A DNA stretch of 22,903 nucleotides, from contig JADHVH010000007.1 of assembly GCA_016784085.1 (NCBI GenBank), positions 1 to 22,903 on the forward strand, given 5' to 3'. Below are positions 14,872 to 22,234 of this stretch, piece by piece. The notes beneath the pieces are model-generated. The model did no database searches, was not told the DNA's origin, and worked only from the letters and a program-made list of their open reading frames with translations. The stretch is from Candidatus Pacearchaeota archaeon (GTDB lineage Archaea > Nanobdellota > Nanobdellia > Pacearchaeales > GW2011-AR1). Numbering within the stretch: the stretch's first letter is position 1; the number at the start of each line of letters is the position of its first letter. Position numbers and translations under genes: made by a program.

Positions 14872-15891
14872 ATGAATAAAAAACAAATAAAAATTAATTT
14901 TATGTTTTTTGGAGAAGGATTTAATCCTGAAGATAATTTTTTTACAAATTTACTAAGAAAACAATATAATGTAAAAATTAGTGATAATCCTGATTATTTG
15001 TTTTATTCTGTATACCCTGAATTAAAAAAAACACGTAATTTATCAAAGAAAGGAGATTTTATAAAAAATATTTCTCCAAGAGTATATGTTTTTTTGAGAC
15101 AAGTTTATTCTAAATTTATATTATTTTTAGAAGGTAAAAATTCTAGACCAACCCCTCCTCCTGGAAAATATATTAAAATTTTTCAAGGTTCAGAACATGT
15201 AAAACCTAGAATGGATGAATGTGATTGGGCTTTTTCTTCTTATTTTGAAGGAGATATTAATCACCCTCATTATATGAGATTACCTGCATATGTTTTTAAT
15301 GATTTCTATCTGGGGAAAAAAATTATTCCTCCAAAAATAAGAAAAACAAATTTTAATAAAATAAAAAAAGAAAAAAACAAATTTTGCAATTTCATTTATT
15401 CTCAAGAAGTAATTTCTAGAAATGATTTTTTTAAAAAACTAAGTAAATATAAAAAAATTGATTCTCCTGGAAGATGTATGAATAACATGTCTCCTATTGG
15501 GAATCATAATAGTTCAAAAAAATCTAGAATGTTTGAAAATTGGATAGAAGAAAAATTAGATTTTATAAAAAATTACAAATTTACTATTGCTTTTGAAAAT
15601 GCTTCTATTCCTGGATGGTCTACTGAAAAATTAACTCACCCTATGCTTGTAAATAGTATCCCAATTTATTTTGGACATAAGGATATTTCTAAAGAATTTA
15701 ATCCTAAAAGTTTCATAAATATAAATGATTTCAAAAATATAGATGAGATGATTAAGCATATAATTAGGGTGGATAATGATGATAAATTATATAAAAAATA
15801 TTTAAAAGAGCCCTTTTATACTAAAGATAATAATGTTAATTATTTTGATGAAAAAAGATATTTAAACCAATTCAAAAAGATTTTTGGTTAA
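14872..15891 (+). CDS. GT10 family glycosyltransferase (alpha-1,3-fucosyltransferase-like)
   Basis: This 339-residue protein has the GT10 signature near its C-terminal half: FTIAFENASIPGWSTEKLTH, then PMLVNSIPIYFG (237-268), with Glu242, Asn243, Thr251, Glu252 and Lys253. It is followed by KEFNPKSFININDF and DEMIKHI, which parallels the sequence after the motif in Helicobacter alpha-1,3-fucosyltransferases. GT10 enzymes transfer L-fucose from GDP-fucose, and gmd plus a GDP-fucose-synthase-like gene lie directly next to it, so a GDP-6-deoxyhexose donor is well supported. No membrane segment is evident. The gene overlaps the convergent reductase gene by 20 bp. The real donor may be a modified relative of fucose, given the neighbouring sugar-modifying genes. 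Confidence 0.9.
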   Translation: MNKKQIKINFMFFGEGFNPEDNFFTNLLRKQYNVKISDNPDYLFYSVYPELKKTRNLSKKGDFIKNISPRVYVFLRQVYSKFILFLEGKNSRPTPPPGKYIKIFQGSEHVKPRMDECDWAFSSYFEGDINHPHYMRLPAYVFNDFYLGKKIIPPKIRKTNFNKIKKEKNKFCNFIYSQEVISRNDFFKKLSKYKKIDSPGRCMNNMSPIGNHNSSKKSRMFENWIEEKLDFIKNYKFTIAFENASIPGWSTEKLTHPMLVNSIPIYFGHKDISKEFNPKSFININDFKNIDEMIKHIIRVDNDDKLYKKYLKEPFYTKDNNVNYFDEKRYLNQFKKIFG

Positions 15892-16804
15892 ACCATTCTA
15901 TTGTTTTTTTAATCCCTTGATCAATATTAAATTTAGGTTTAAAATTGAAAAATTTTATCGCTTTTTTATAATTCAATGCTCTTCTAGGTGCTCCAGAAGG
16001 TTTAGTAGGGTCCCAAAAAATTTCTTCTTCATAATTCATATTTTTTTTAATTTTTTCAGCTAATTTTTTGATAGTAATTTCATTTCCAGGACCTAAATTT
16101 ATTGGTTCAGGATCATTATAATCTAAAATTGCTTTTATAAATAATTCTGAAGCATCTTCTACAAAAAGAAATTCTCTTGAGGCACTTCCATCACCCCAAA
16201 AAACAACCTTGGGTATTTTTTTATCTTTTGCATCTTTAAATTTTTTTATCATTGAAGGGATAACATGGGCATTTTCATCAAAATGATCTCCAGGACCATA
16301 GAGGTTTGGAAGAATTAAGTATATAACATTTAAACCATATTCTTTTTTATAAAATTTTCCTTGTGCAGAAAGAATTTTATGAGAAATACCATAAGGAGCT
16401 TCTAATTCTCCTGGAAGCCCTTTCCAAAAATCTTTTTCAGAATAAGGAATTTTGGTATTTTGAGGATATCCTAAAGCACTTCCTGCAATAGCAATTTTTT
16501 TAACATTTTTTTTACGAGCAATTTCCATAATTTGCATACCCATAATTGCATTATCATAAAACACTTTTCCAGGATATTTTTTATAATATCCCATTCCTCC
16601 TTTTGGAGTTGCAAGATGTATTACTATTTCTGCAGGAAATTCGTTAAAAATTTTTTCAATATCCTGATATTTTCTTAAATCATATTCTTTGCTTCTTGGA
16701 ACAAAAATATTTTTATCAGAAATCCCTATTTTTTTTAAATCTTTAATAATCTGCTTTCCTAAAAATCCTGCCCCTCCTGTGACTAATATTTTTTGATCTT
16801 TCAT
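15872..16804 (-). CDS. GDP-L-fucose synthase-like SDR (epimerase/reductase)
   Basis: The 310-residue protein matches GDP-L-fucose synthase throughout: the NADP-binding TGGAGFLGKQ at 9-18, the segment LATPKGGMGYY, PYGISHKI at 137-144, PNLYGPGDHFDENAHVIPSM at 166-185, WGDGSASREFLFVEDAS at 203-219, and WDPTKPSGAPRR at 264-275. That enzyme epimerises C3/C5 and reduces C4 of GDP-4-keto-6-deoxymannose. Two catalytic positions differ. The YxxxK motif reads Tyr138-Gly-Ile-Ser-His142 (Lys143 follows), and the epimerisation Cys of the SxC motif is Leu111 (GSALGYP). Ser109, Tyr138 and His180 remain. It diverges from gmd across 100 bp and may act on a modified intermediate, as ColC does. Confidence 0.85.
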   Translation of the reverse strand: MKDQKILVTGGAGFLGKQIIKDLKKIGISDKNIFVPRSKEYDLRKYQDIEKIFNEFPAEIVIHLATPKGGMGYYKKYPGKVFYDNAIMGMQIMEIARKKNVKKIAIAGSALGYPQNTKIPYSEKDFWKGLPGELEAPYGISHKILSAQGKFYKKEYGLNVIYLILPNLYGPGDHFDENAHVIPSMIKKFKDAKDKKIPKVVFWGDGSASREFLFVEDASELFIKAILDYNDPEPINLGPGNEITIKKLAEKIKKNMNYEEEIFWDPTKPSGAPRRALNYKKAIKFFNFKPKFNIDQGIKKTIEWFNQKSF

Positions 16805-16872
16805 TTGATAATTCTAATAAAGATTTTTCTTAATTTAATACTTTCTATTTTCATCTTTTTTGCATAAAAATC

Positions 16873-16880
16873 TTTATAAA
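16873..16880 (+). promoter_or_regulatory. TATA box of gmd
   Basis: The element tttataaa is centred 28 bp before the gmd start codon, consistent with a very short or absent leader. Confidence 0.55.
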
Positions 16881-16904
16881 GATCTCTAACCATTATTTTT
16901 TATA

Positions 16905-18011
16905 ATGGATCAAAAAGTAGCATTAATTACAGGAATTGGAGGTCAAGATGGTTCTTATTTAGCTGAATTTTTACTTGAAAAAGGATATAAAGTTAGAGGA
17001 ATTATTAGAAGATCAAGTCTTCCAAATACCGACAGAATTGAACATTTAATAAAAAAATATCAAAATTTTAAAGCTTCAAATGAAGATGATATTCCTTTTT
17101 TAGTAAAATATGCTGATCTTATGGATGGAAATTCTTTAAGGGAAATTATTGAAAAATTTAAACCTGATGAAATATATAATCTTGGTGCACAAAGTCATGT
17201 GGGAATAAGTTTTCAAACTCCTGAATCAACAATTCAGTTTAATACTCTTGGACCTTTAAGAATTTTAGAGGCAATAAGACAATCAAAATTAAAGTGTAAA
17301 TATTATCAAGCTTCTTCTTCTGAGATGTTTGGTATTTCACCTCCTCCTCAAAGTGAAGATACTCCCATGCTCCCTCAGAGCCCCTATGGTATCTCTAAAT
17401 TGGCTGCATATCATTTAACAAGACTTTATAGGAATGCTTATGGTCTTTTTGCATGTTCAGGAATTTTATTTAATCACGAATCTCCAAGAAGAGGACATAA
17501 TTTTGTGACTAAAAAAATAACTCAAGAACTTGCTAGAATTATTGTTGGAGAAATTGAAAAAATTTCTTTAGGTAATCTTGATGCTAAGAGGGATTGGGGA
17601 TTTTCTAAGGAATATATTAGAGCTATGTGGGAAATTTTACAACAACCAGAACCAGAAGATTATGTTATTTCTACTGATGAAACTCACACTGTAAGGGAAT
17701 TTTTACAAGAAGTATTCTCTACAGTGGGATTGAACTATGAGGATTTTTTAGAAACAAGTGACATTCATAAACGTCCAGCAGAAGTTCCTGCATTATTAGG
17801 AGATTCTTCTAAAGCTAAGAAAGTTTTAGGGTGGGATCCTAAAGTGAAATTTAAAGAACTTGTTAAAATGATGGTTGTTTCAGACATAAAAAAGAAATTA
17901 GAAGAAACAGGAAATGTTTCTATAACATCTGATTCAGAAAAAAGCGAAGATTATTATATTGAAAAAGCAAAAGAAGTTTTTGCAAAAGTGCAAGCCTCAA
18001 AAAATAATTAA
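16905..18011 (+). CDS. gmd: GDP-mannose 4,6-dehydratase
   Basis: GMD converts GDP-D-mannose into GDP-4-keto-6-deoxymannose, the common precursor of GDP-fucose, GDP-colitose, GDP-rhamnose and GDP-perosamine. At 368 residues the protein has the family length. It shows the NADP-binding TGIGGQDGSYLAEFLLEKGY (9-28), RRSSLPNTDRIEHL (35-48), NLGAQSHVGISFQTPESTI, QASSSEMFG (135-143, with catalytic Glu140), SPYGISKLAAYH with Tyr161 and Lys165, LFNHESPRRG (188-197), and LGNLDAKRDWG. All catalytic residues are present. It diverges from the reductase gene and ends 12 bp before the convergent 157-residue cupin gene. No GDP-mannose-forming enzymes are in the window, so the precursor must come from elsewhere. 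Confidence 0.97.
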   Translation: MDQKVALITGIGGQDGSYLAEFLLEKGYKVRGIIRRSSLPNTDRIEHLIKKYQNFKASNEDDIPFLVKYADLMDGNSLREIIEKFKPDEIYNLGAQSHVGISFQTPESTIQFNTLGPLRILEAIRQSKLKCKYYQASSSEMFGISPPPQSEDTPMLPQSPYGISKLAAYHLTRLYRNAYGLFACSGILFNHESPRRGHNFVTKKITQELARIIVGEIEKISLGNLDAKRDWGFSKEYIRAMWEILQQPEPEDYVISTDETHTVREFLQEVFSTVGLNYEDFLETSDIHKRPAEVPALLGDSSKAKKVLGWDPKVKFKELVKMMVVSDIKKKLEETGNVSITSDSEKSEDYYIEKAKEVFAKVQASKNN

Positions 18012-18023
18012 TATTAAATTTTT

Positions 18024-18497
18024 TTAAATTTTTTTAATTTCATGTTTTTCACGAATTAATTTTTCATCTTCACTTACTAAACTATCTAATTCTTCTGACA
18101 AAATTAAAGGTTCAACTCTATAAGTATCTTCTTCATAATCTTTTCCCCCCCTTAAACCTGAACTAAAAACTACAAATTCATTATCTTCTGGAAAAAGAAG
18201 AGTATGAATTTCAAAAGGAGGAGTGCTGATAATATTTCCTTCTTTCATAAGAACATGTTTTACGTTTTTTGGATCATCTGAAGGAGCATAAACATATTCC
18301 ATAGTTCCTCTAGTAATTAAAATATGTTGAGTTGTTTCTTTATGATAATGGTCTCCTCTTCTAACACCTTTTTTAGATTTGATTATAGCAACATGTTCTA
18401 TGTTTTCTTTATAAAAAATATCTGCAATTGCGCCCCTATTATCTTCATAAATTTCTAAGGGTTCTTTTACATCTTTCCAAACATTTTTGATTATCAT
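18024..18497 (-). CDS. Cupin-fold protein of a sugar-nucleotide locus
   Basis: A 157-residue single-domain cupin. Motif 1 is GVRRGDHYHKETTQHILITR then G (44-64), with His50, His52 and possibly His58; motif 2 is PPFEIHTL near 93-100 with His98. The sequence resembles cupins of polysaccharide loci such as FdtA/WxcM-like ketoisomerases and RmlC-type epimerases, which act on 4-keto-6-deoxy sugar nucleotides, but I cannot choose between isomerase and epimerase. It is the last gene of a minus-strand unit, 28 bp after the C-methyltransferase, and ends close to the convergent end of gmd. A role on the product of GMD is an inference from context. Confidence 0.78.
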   Translation of the reverse strand: MIIKNVWKDVKEPLEIYEDNRGAIADIFYKENIEHVAIIKSKKGVRRGDHYHKETTQHILITRGTMEYVYAPSDDPKNVKHVLMKEGNIISTPPFEIHTLLFPEDNEFVVFSSGLRGGKDYEEDTYRVEPLILSEELDSLVSEDEKLIREKHEIKKI

Positions 18498-18525
18498 TTT
18501 AATTATTTTTTAAAGTATTTTTTGC

Positions 18526-19758
18526 TTATAAGGCTATTGTTTTTTCAGGAGATATAAACTTTATATCTGGATTAATTTTAGATAAAATTGGTTTAAGGAT
18601 ATCTGCAAGATTCCAAGATAAAATTAAAGCATATACTTCTTTATCTAAATATTTTTCAAAAACTTCGTCCCCTACAATTGGAATTCTAGTTAAGGGAGTA
18701 TATTTTTCTTTTTTATGAGGAGAAGAATCTGTAACAAAATCTATTATGCTTTTATCTAATTGATAAAAATTTAAGAAAGTATTTCCTTTAGCTGCAGCTC
18801 CAACAGCAATTATATTAGATCCTTTTTCTTTTAAGGTGTATAATGATTTTAGAAATTTATTTCTTTGATAAATTAAATTATTCATAAATAAATTATATTT
18901 TTTAACATCAAAAAGCCCTAAATTATTTTCTTTTTGTATAAGTTTGTGAAGCTCTTCACAATGATCTTCTGAATTTTTTTGTTTTTTGGCATATACTCTT
19001 AATGATCCTCCGTGATAATCTACAATTTCAATTGACGAAATATATAAACCAACCTTTTCCATAATTTTTGCAGAAGATTTTGCAGTAAAATAACTAACAT
19101 GTTCATGATATATTTGATCAAATTTTCCACTCTCTATGCTTTCACCCCAATAAGGTAATTCAAAAATAAAAGATCCCTCTTCGTTTAATAAATTTGCTAC
19201 TGCTTTGGCAAAATTAAGAGGTGTTTCTGAATGATTAAAAACATTGTTAGCAATAATCAAATCTGCTTTTTCAAAATTTTTCAAAATTTCTTCACTAGTT
19301 TTTTGACTAAACAATTCTATTAGAGTTTCAACTCCTCTTTCTTTTGCTAGTTTAGCCATATATGGTGAAGGATCAACTCCTATAGCTCTATGGCCTTTAG
19401 CAATGAACTGTTCTGCCAAATACCCATCATTTGAACCAATTTCAACCACAAACCCTTCTTTAAGGCTTATTTTAGAGATAACTTCTTGAGCATAGTCTTG
19501 CCAATGAGTTCTAGAAAAATTAGAATTTGAAGAAGTATAAGAATAATCTACTCCACAATATCTATCATTAGGATTAGTTGTACATCTAAGTTGAACTCCC
19601 CCACAATCTGAACAAAGATCACAAATAAGAGGATATGCTTTATCAGAATTAGAAAGATCTTCTTTTGGAATAAAAGTGTCTGCAAAAGGATGCATACCTA
19701 GGTTTAATATTTCTTTTAGATTTTGAGATTCACAAATTAAGCAAGATTTTCTAAACAT
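18526..19758 (-). CDS. Sugar C-methyltransferase (TylC3/TcaB9-like, SAM-dependent)
   Basis: A 410-residue protein of the three-part family that methylates a ring carbon of a nucleotide-linked 4-keto sugar. The N-terminal zinc-binding domain has Cys6-x2-Cys9 and Cys49-x2-Cys52. The SAM domain has VEIGSNDGYL at 105-114, GVDPSP at 127-132 and NNVFNH at 171-176. The catalytic segment IYHEHVSYF gives Tyr217, Glu219 and His220, matching the Tyr/Glu/His set described for TcaB9, and His176 fits its other histidine. The C-terminal Rossmann-like domain (about 310-405) includes VGAAAKGNTFLN. The start overlaps the end of the upstream cupin by 8 bp, with AGGA about 8 bases before it, so translation is probably coupled. 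No base-modification motifs are present. Confidence 0.9.
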   Translation of the reverse strand: MFRKSCLICESQNLKEILNLGMHPFADTFIPKEDLSNSDKAYPLICDLCSDCGGVQLRCTTNPNDRYCGVDYSYTSSNSNFSRTHWQDYAQEVISKISLKEGFVVEIGSNDGYLAEQFIAKGHRAIGVDPSPYMAKLAKERGVETLIELFSQKTSEEILKNFEKADLIIANNVFNHSETPLNFAKAVANLLNEEGSFIFELPYWGESIESGKFDQIYHEHVSYFTAKSSAKIMEKVGLYISSIEIVDYHGGSLRVYAKKQKNSEDHCEELHKLIQKENNLGLFDVKKYNLFMNNLIYQRNKFLKSLYTLKEKGSNIIAVGAAAKGNTFLNFYQLDKSIIDFVTDSSPHKKEKYTPLTRIPIVGDEVFEKYLDKEVYALILSWNLADILKPILSKINPDIKFISPEKTIAL

Positions 19759-20167
19759 GATTTATTTCCTTTTTATCCTTATCTCTTCCTTGATAAGGTC
19801 CATTTTTAATTTCATAAAGTTTGGTATTTTCTGTTAAAGCTTTGAAAGAGTGCCCGCCCCTGTAAGTTATAGAGCAATCTCCTTCTTTAAGTATAATTTT
19901 TTTTATTAATTGATCATTTAAATCATAATATTCTACTTCAAGTTCGCCCTCAATAACAATTATCATTTCTTGGGTTATTTTTCCAATTTTATTAACTTCT
20001 AGATGTTTGTGTGAAGGAATTTTTCTCCCTCTTTCAAAAACAAGACTGCAGGCCTGCAAATATTCTTCATCTGGAGAGAGGTTAATTCTTGGCTCAACAA
20101 AGTCTTCTTTTTTAAAAAATATGTGTAAAAGAACTTCAGGATTTGTTATAGAGAATATCTTTTCCAT
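19751..20167 (-). CDS. Small cupin protein, first gene of the cupin/C-methyltransferase operon
   Basis: A 138-residue cupin with a full metal-ligand set: His53 and His55 in SHKHLE, Glu67 in KITQEMIIVIEG, and His106 in YRGGHSFKA. The glycine and hydrophobic pattern between them (GELEVEYY, ILKEGDC) completes the double-stranded beta-helix. Its exact activity is unknown to me; it may isomerise, epimerise or bind a sugar nucleotide, or it may be regulatory. It overlaps the C-methyltransferase start by 8 bp and diverges from the Nudix-like gene, with a TATA box near 20187-20194 about 24 bp before the start. Confidence 0.78.
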   Translation of the reverse strand: MEKIFSITNPEVLLHIFFKKEDFVEPRINLSPDEEYLQACSLVFERGRKIPSHKHLEVNKIGKITQEMIIVIEGELEVEYYDLNDQLIKKIILKEGDCSITYRGGHSFKALTENTKLYEIKNGPYQGRDKDKKEINHV

Positions 20168-20186
20168 AATAGAAATTCAGCTTTTT

Positions 20187-20194
20187 AATATAAA
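20187..20194 (-). promoter_or_regulatory. TATA box of the cupin/C-methyltransferase operon
   Basis: Minus-strand tttatatt is centred about 24 bp before the 138-residue cupin start codon and fits a leaderless first gene. Confidence 0.5.
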
Positions 20195-20251
20195 AACTTT
20201 GTGGTGATTTTTCTGAAAAGATTAATAAATAAAAAATCTTTCTTTAATAGA

Positions 20252-20911
20252 ATGAGAAAAAAATTAATTCCTTTTAAAAAAATAATTTTTTTAGAAAGTA
20301 AAATAAAACAAAGTAATGTTTTTGAAAAAATGAATTCTAAAAAAAAAATATTTAATTCCAAATTAATAGATAAGGGGTTTTATGATGGTTCTTTAAAATC
20401 AGTAGATTTTTTTAAAATAAAAAATAAAAATTTAGAAATAGGTTTGGGTAAAACTAGTTTTTTTGATATGCTTTTCTTAAAAGAAATAGGTAAAAAACTT
20501 TCTCCTTCCTTAGCTGTGAATGCCATTATTGAAGTCGAAGGCCATATAATTTTTATAAGAAGAGATGAAAATGTATATTCTAGTGGGAATAAAATTGATT
20601 TTCCTGCAGGACTTGTTCCAAAAGATAAAACTCCTTTAAAGAGATTAAAAAATAGGATAAAGGAGGATTTAGGTTTAGAAGAGAGTAAAATTGTTTTAGA
20701 AAGATTAATTCCTTGTGCAATAGATACAGATGATTGTTCTTTTAACTTATTTTTTAAAATGAATTATAAAGGGAATAAGAAAGAGATTGAAGATTTCTTT
20801 GAAAAAAATTTTGAAACTAAAAAACCTTTTTTAGTAAAAAAAGATAAAATTTCAACATTTTTTAAAAAAAATGATAAGCCAATCTTTTTTGAGATTTTAA
20901 AATACATTTAA
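20252..20911 (+). CDS. Nudix-fold protein with a degenerate catalytic box
   Basis: A 219-residue Lys/Phe-rich protein. Around residues 60-145 it follows the layout of Nudix proteins: LEIGLGKTSFFDML, SLAVNAIIEVEGHIIFIRRD, then IDFPAGLVP before the Nudix-box region (Gly120 to Leu142). Measured against G-x5-E-x7-R-E-U-x-E-E-x-G-U, the first Glu is Lys126, the Arg is Asn134, the next Glu is Arg135, and the later acidic pair is Glu138-Asp139. Three of five key polar positions are therefore changed, so hydrolysis is doubtful and binding or regulation is possible. The frame is open from 20201, but the ATG at 20252 has a TATA-like attaataaata about 26 bp upstream. It is convergent with the PLP-enzyme gene (4-bp overlap). 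Confidence 0.7.
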   Translation: MRKKLIPFKKIIFLESKIKQSNVFEKMNSKKKIFNSKLIDKGFYDGSLKSVDFFKIKNKNLEIGLGKTSFFDMLFLKEIGKKLSPSLAVNAIIEVEGHIIFIRRDENVYSSGNKIDFPAGLVPKDKTPLKRLKNRIKEDLGLEESKIVLERLIPCAIDTDDCSFNLFFKMNYKGNKKEIEDFFEKNFETKKPFLVKKDKISTFFKKNDKPIFFEILKYI

Positions 20912-22128
20912 TCATATTTTTCTAAAAATTTTTCTAAAATTTGATTATAATCTTTTCTTTGATTTTCAGACATACCCCATGCAGGAATAAAAAAACCTCT
21001 TTCTTCAATAGCATCTGCAACAGGGAATTTTTCATTATCTAGAGTAATTTTTTCTATTTTGCTAAAAGGAGGTTGTTTTAAGATGTTTCCACACATAATG
21101 GGCCTAATTTCAACATTATTTTCTGTAAGATATTCAACAATTTCTTCTCTTGTAAAAGGAGAATCTTCTTTAACAACTAAAGGATATGAAAACCAACTTG
21201 GTTTTGATTTTGGATCTGATCTGGGTAGGATAAAATATTTTTCTCCTTTTTCTTTAAAAAATTGATCTAATTCTTTGAATTGATTATTTCTTGCCTCAAT
21301 AAATCCAGGTATTTTTTCTATTTGAGCTAGTCCAAATCCCGCTTGGACCCCCGTCATTTGAAAATCATTTCCCATTGTTTTAGTAGCATATCTTTTTAAA
21401 AATTCAGTATTTGTTTTTCCTCCATCATGTGTTTCATAATCATGGCCCCAAAAAATAATACTTTTAGCTAAATTAGTTAATTCCTTATCATTTGTTCCTA
21501 CAGCACCACCAACACCTGCTGTAGTCATATGATGGGACCCATAAAAACTAAAGGCTGCAAAATCTCCAAAATTTCCCACATGAGTTTCACCAAAATACCC
21601 TCCCATTGTATCACAACTATCTTCAATTAACCATCTTTCTCCAAGGGCATTTTTTATTCTATCCATATTAGGGATATTTCCTAAAAGATAAGGAAGTACC
21701 ATACCTTTTATTTCTGGATGAGTTTTAATAGCTCTTTCAACTTGATCCTCATCAACAACATAAGTTCCAGGTTTAGTATCAATAAAAACAGGAATTCCTC
21801 CATAATCAATTGCTGGAGAAATACTTGTGGGGAAAGTTGTTACAGGGTGTAAAATTAAATCTCCTGGTTTAAAACGCCCTTGTTCTTTTAATACTTTTAA
21901 TCCAGTAGTTATTGCCGTTGAACCGCTATTTGTAAGATTAAATGAACTTATTCCTGTAAATTTAGATAACTCGTTTTCTAATTTTTGTTGAGCTTTTCCA
22001 TATCCATGCCAATCCTGATAAAATGGAAGCATCATACTTTCTAATTCTCTTTTATCCCATTGGACCCTATTTATAAGATGAGGATCTCCAGGGTTTTCCC
22101 ATTCTTTCCAAGAAAGTTCTTTTTCCAT
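20908..22128 (-). CDS. DegT/DnrJ/EryC1-family PLP enzyme of the sugar 3-dehydrase type (ColD/RfbH-like)
   Basis: The 406-residue protein matches the DegT aminotransferase fold: NLTNSGSTAITTGL (64-77), HPVTTFPTSISPAI (94-107), WLIEDSCDTMGG (166-177) and FWGHDYETHDG (226-236). At the PLP-lysine position it reads SFYGSHHMTT (194-203): His199 replaces Lys, the hallmark of 3-dehydrases such as ColD (GDP-4-keto-6-deoxymannose) and RfbH/E1 (CDP sugar), which remove the C3 hydroxyl rather than transaminate. Overall wording is closest to RfbH, yet only two Cys (172, and one in RPIMCGN) are seen, so the RfbH [2Fe-2S] cluster motif is absent, as in ColD. With gmd nearby, a GDP-linked 3,6-dideoxyhexose is the likely product. 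The TATA box is 25 bp before the start. Confidence 0.92.
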   Translation of the reverse strand: MEKELSWKEWENPGDPHLINRVQWDKRELESMMLPFYQDWHGYGKAQQKLENELSKFTGISSFNLTNSGSTAITTGLKVLKEQGRFKPGDLILHPVTTFPTSISPAIDYGGIPVFIDTKPGTYVVDEDQVERAIKTHPEIKGMVLPYLLGNIPNMDRIKNALGERWLIEDSCDTMGGYFGETHVGNFGDFAAFSFYGSHHMTTAGVGGAVGTNDKELTNLAKSIIFWGHDYETHDGGKTNTEFLKRYATKTMGNDFQMTGVQAGFGLAQIEKIPGFIEARNNQFKELDQFFKEKGEKYFILPRSDPKSKPSWFSYPLVVKEDSPFTREEIVEYLTENNVEIRPIMCGNILKQPPFSKIEKITLDNEKFPVADAIEERGFFIPAWGMSENQRKDYNQILEKFLEKYD

Positions 22129-22148
22129 GATTTTTTTATTAATTTATT

Positions 22149-22157
22149 GTTTAAATA
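22149..22157 (-). promoter_or_regulatory. TATA box of the 3-dehydrase-like gene
   Basis: Minus-strand tatttaaac is centred 25 bp upstream of the start codon, indicating a leaderless transcript separate from the other sugar genes. Confidence 0.5.
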
Positions 22158-22234
22158 GATTGTTGTGTTAAAAAAATGTGTGTTATATAATTTATTTTTT
22201 AATTAGGATTAAAAATATAAAAAATAAATAAAGG

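Noticed and set aside
20201..20251. Earlier GTG starts for the Nudix-like gene.
   Set aside because: They lie about 10 bp from the nearest TATA-like element, whereas the ATG at 20252 has one at the usual 26 bp; moderate certainty only.
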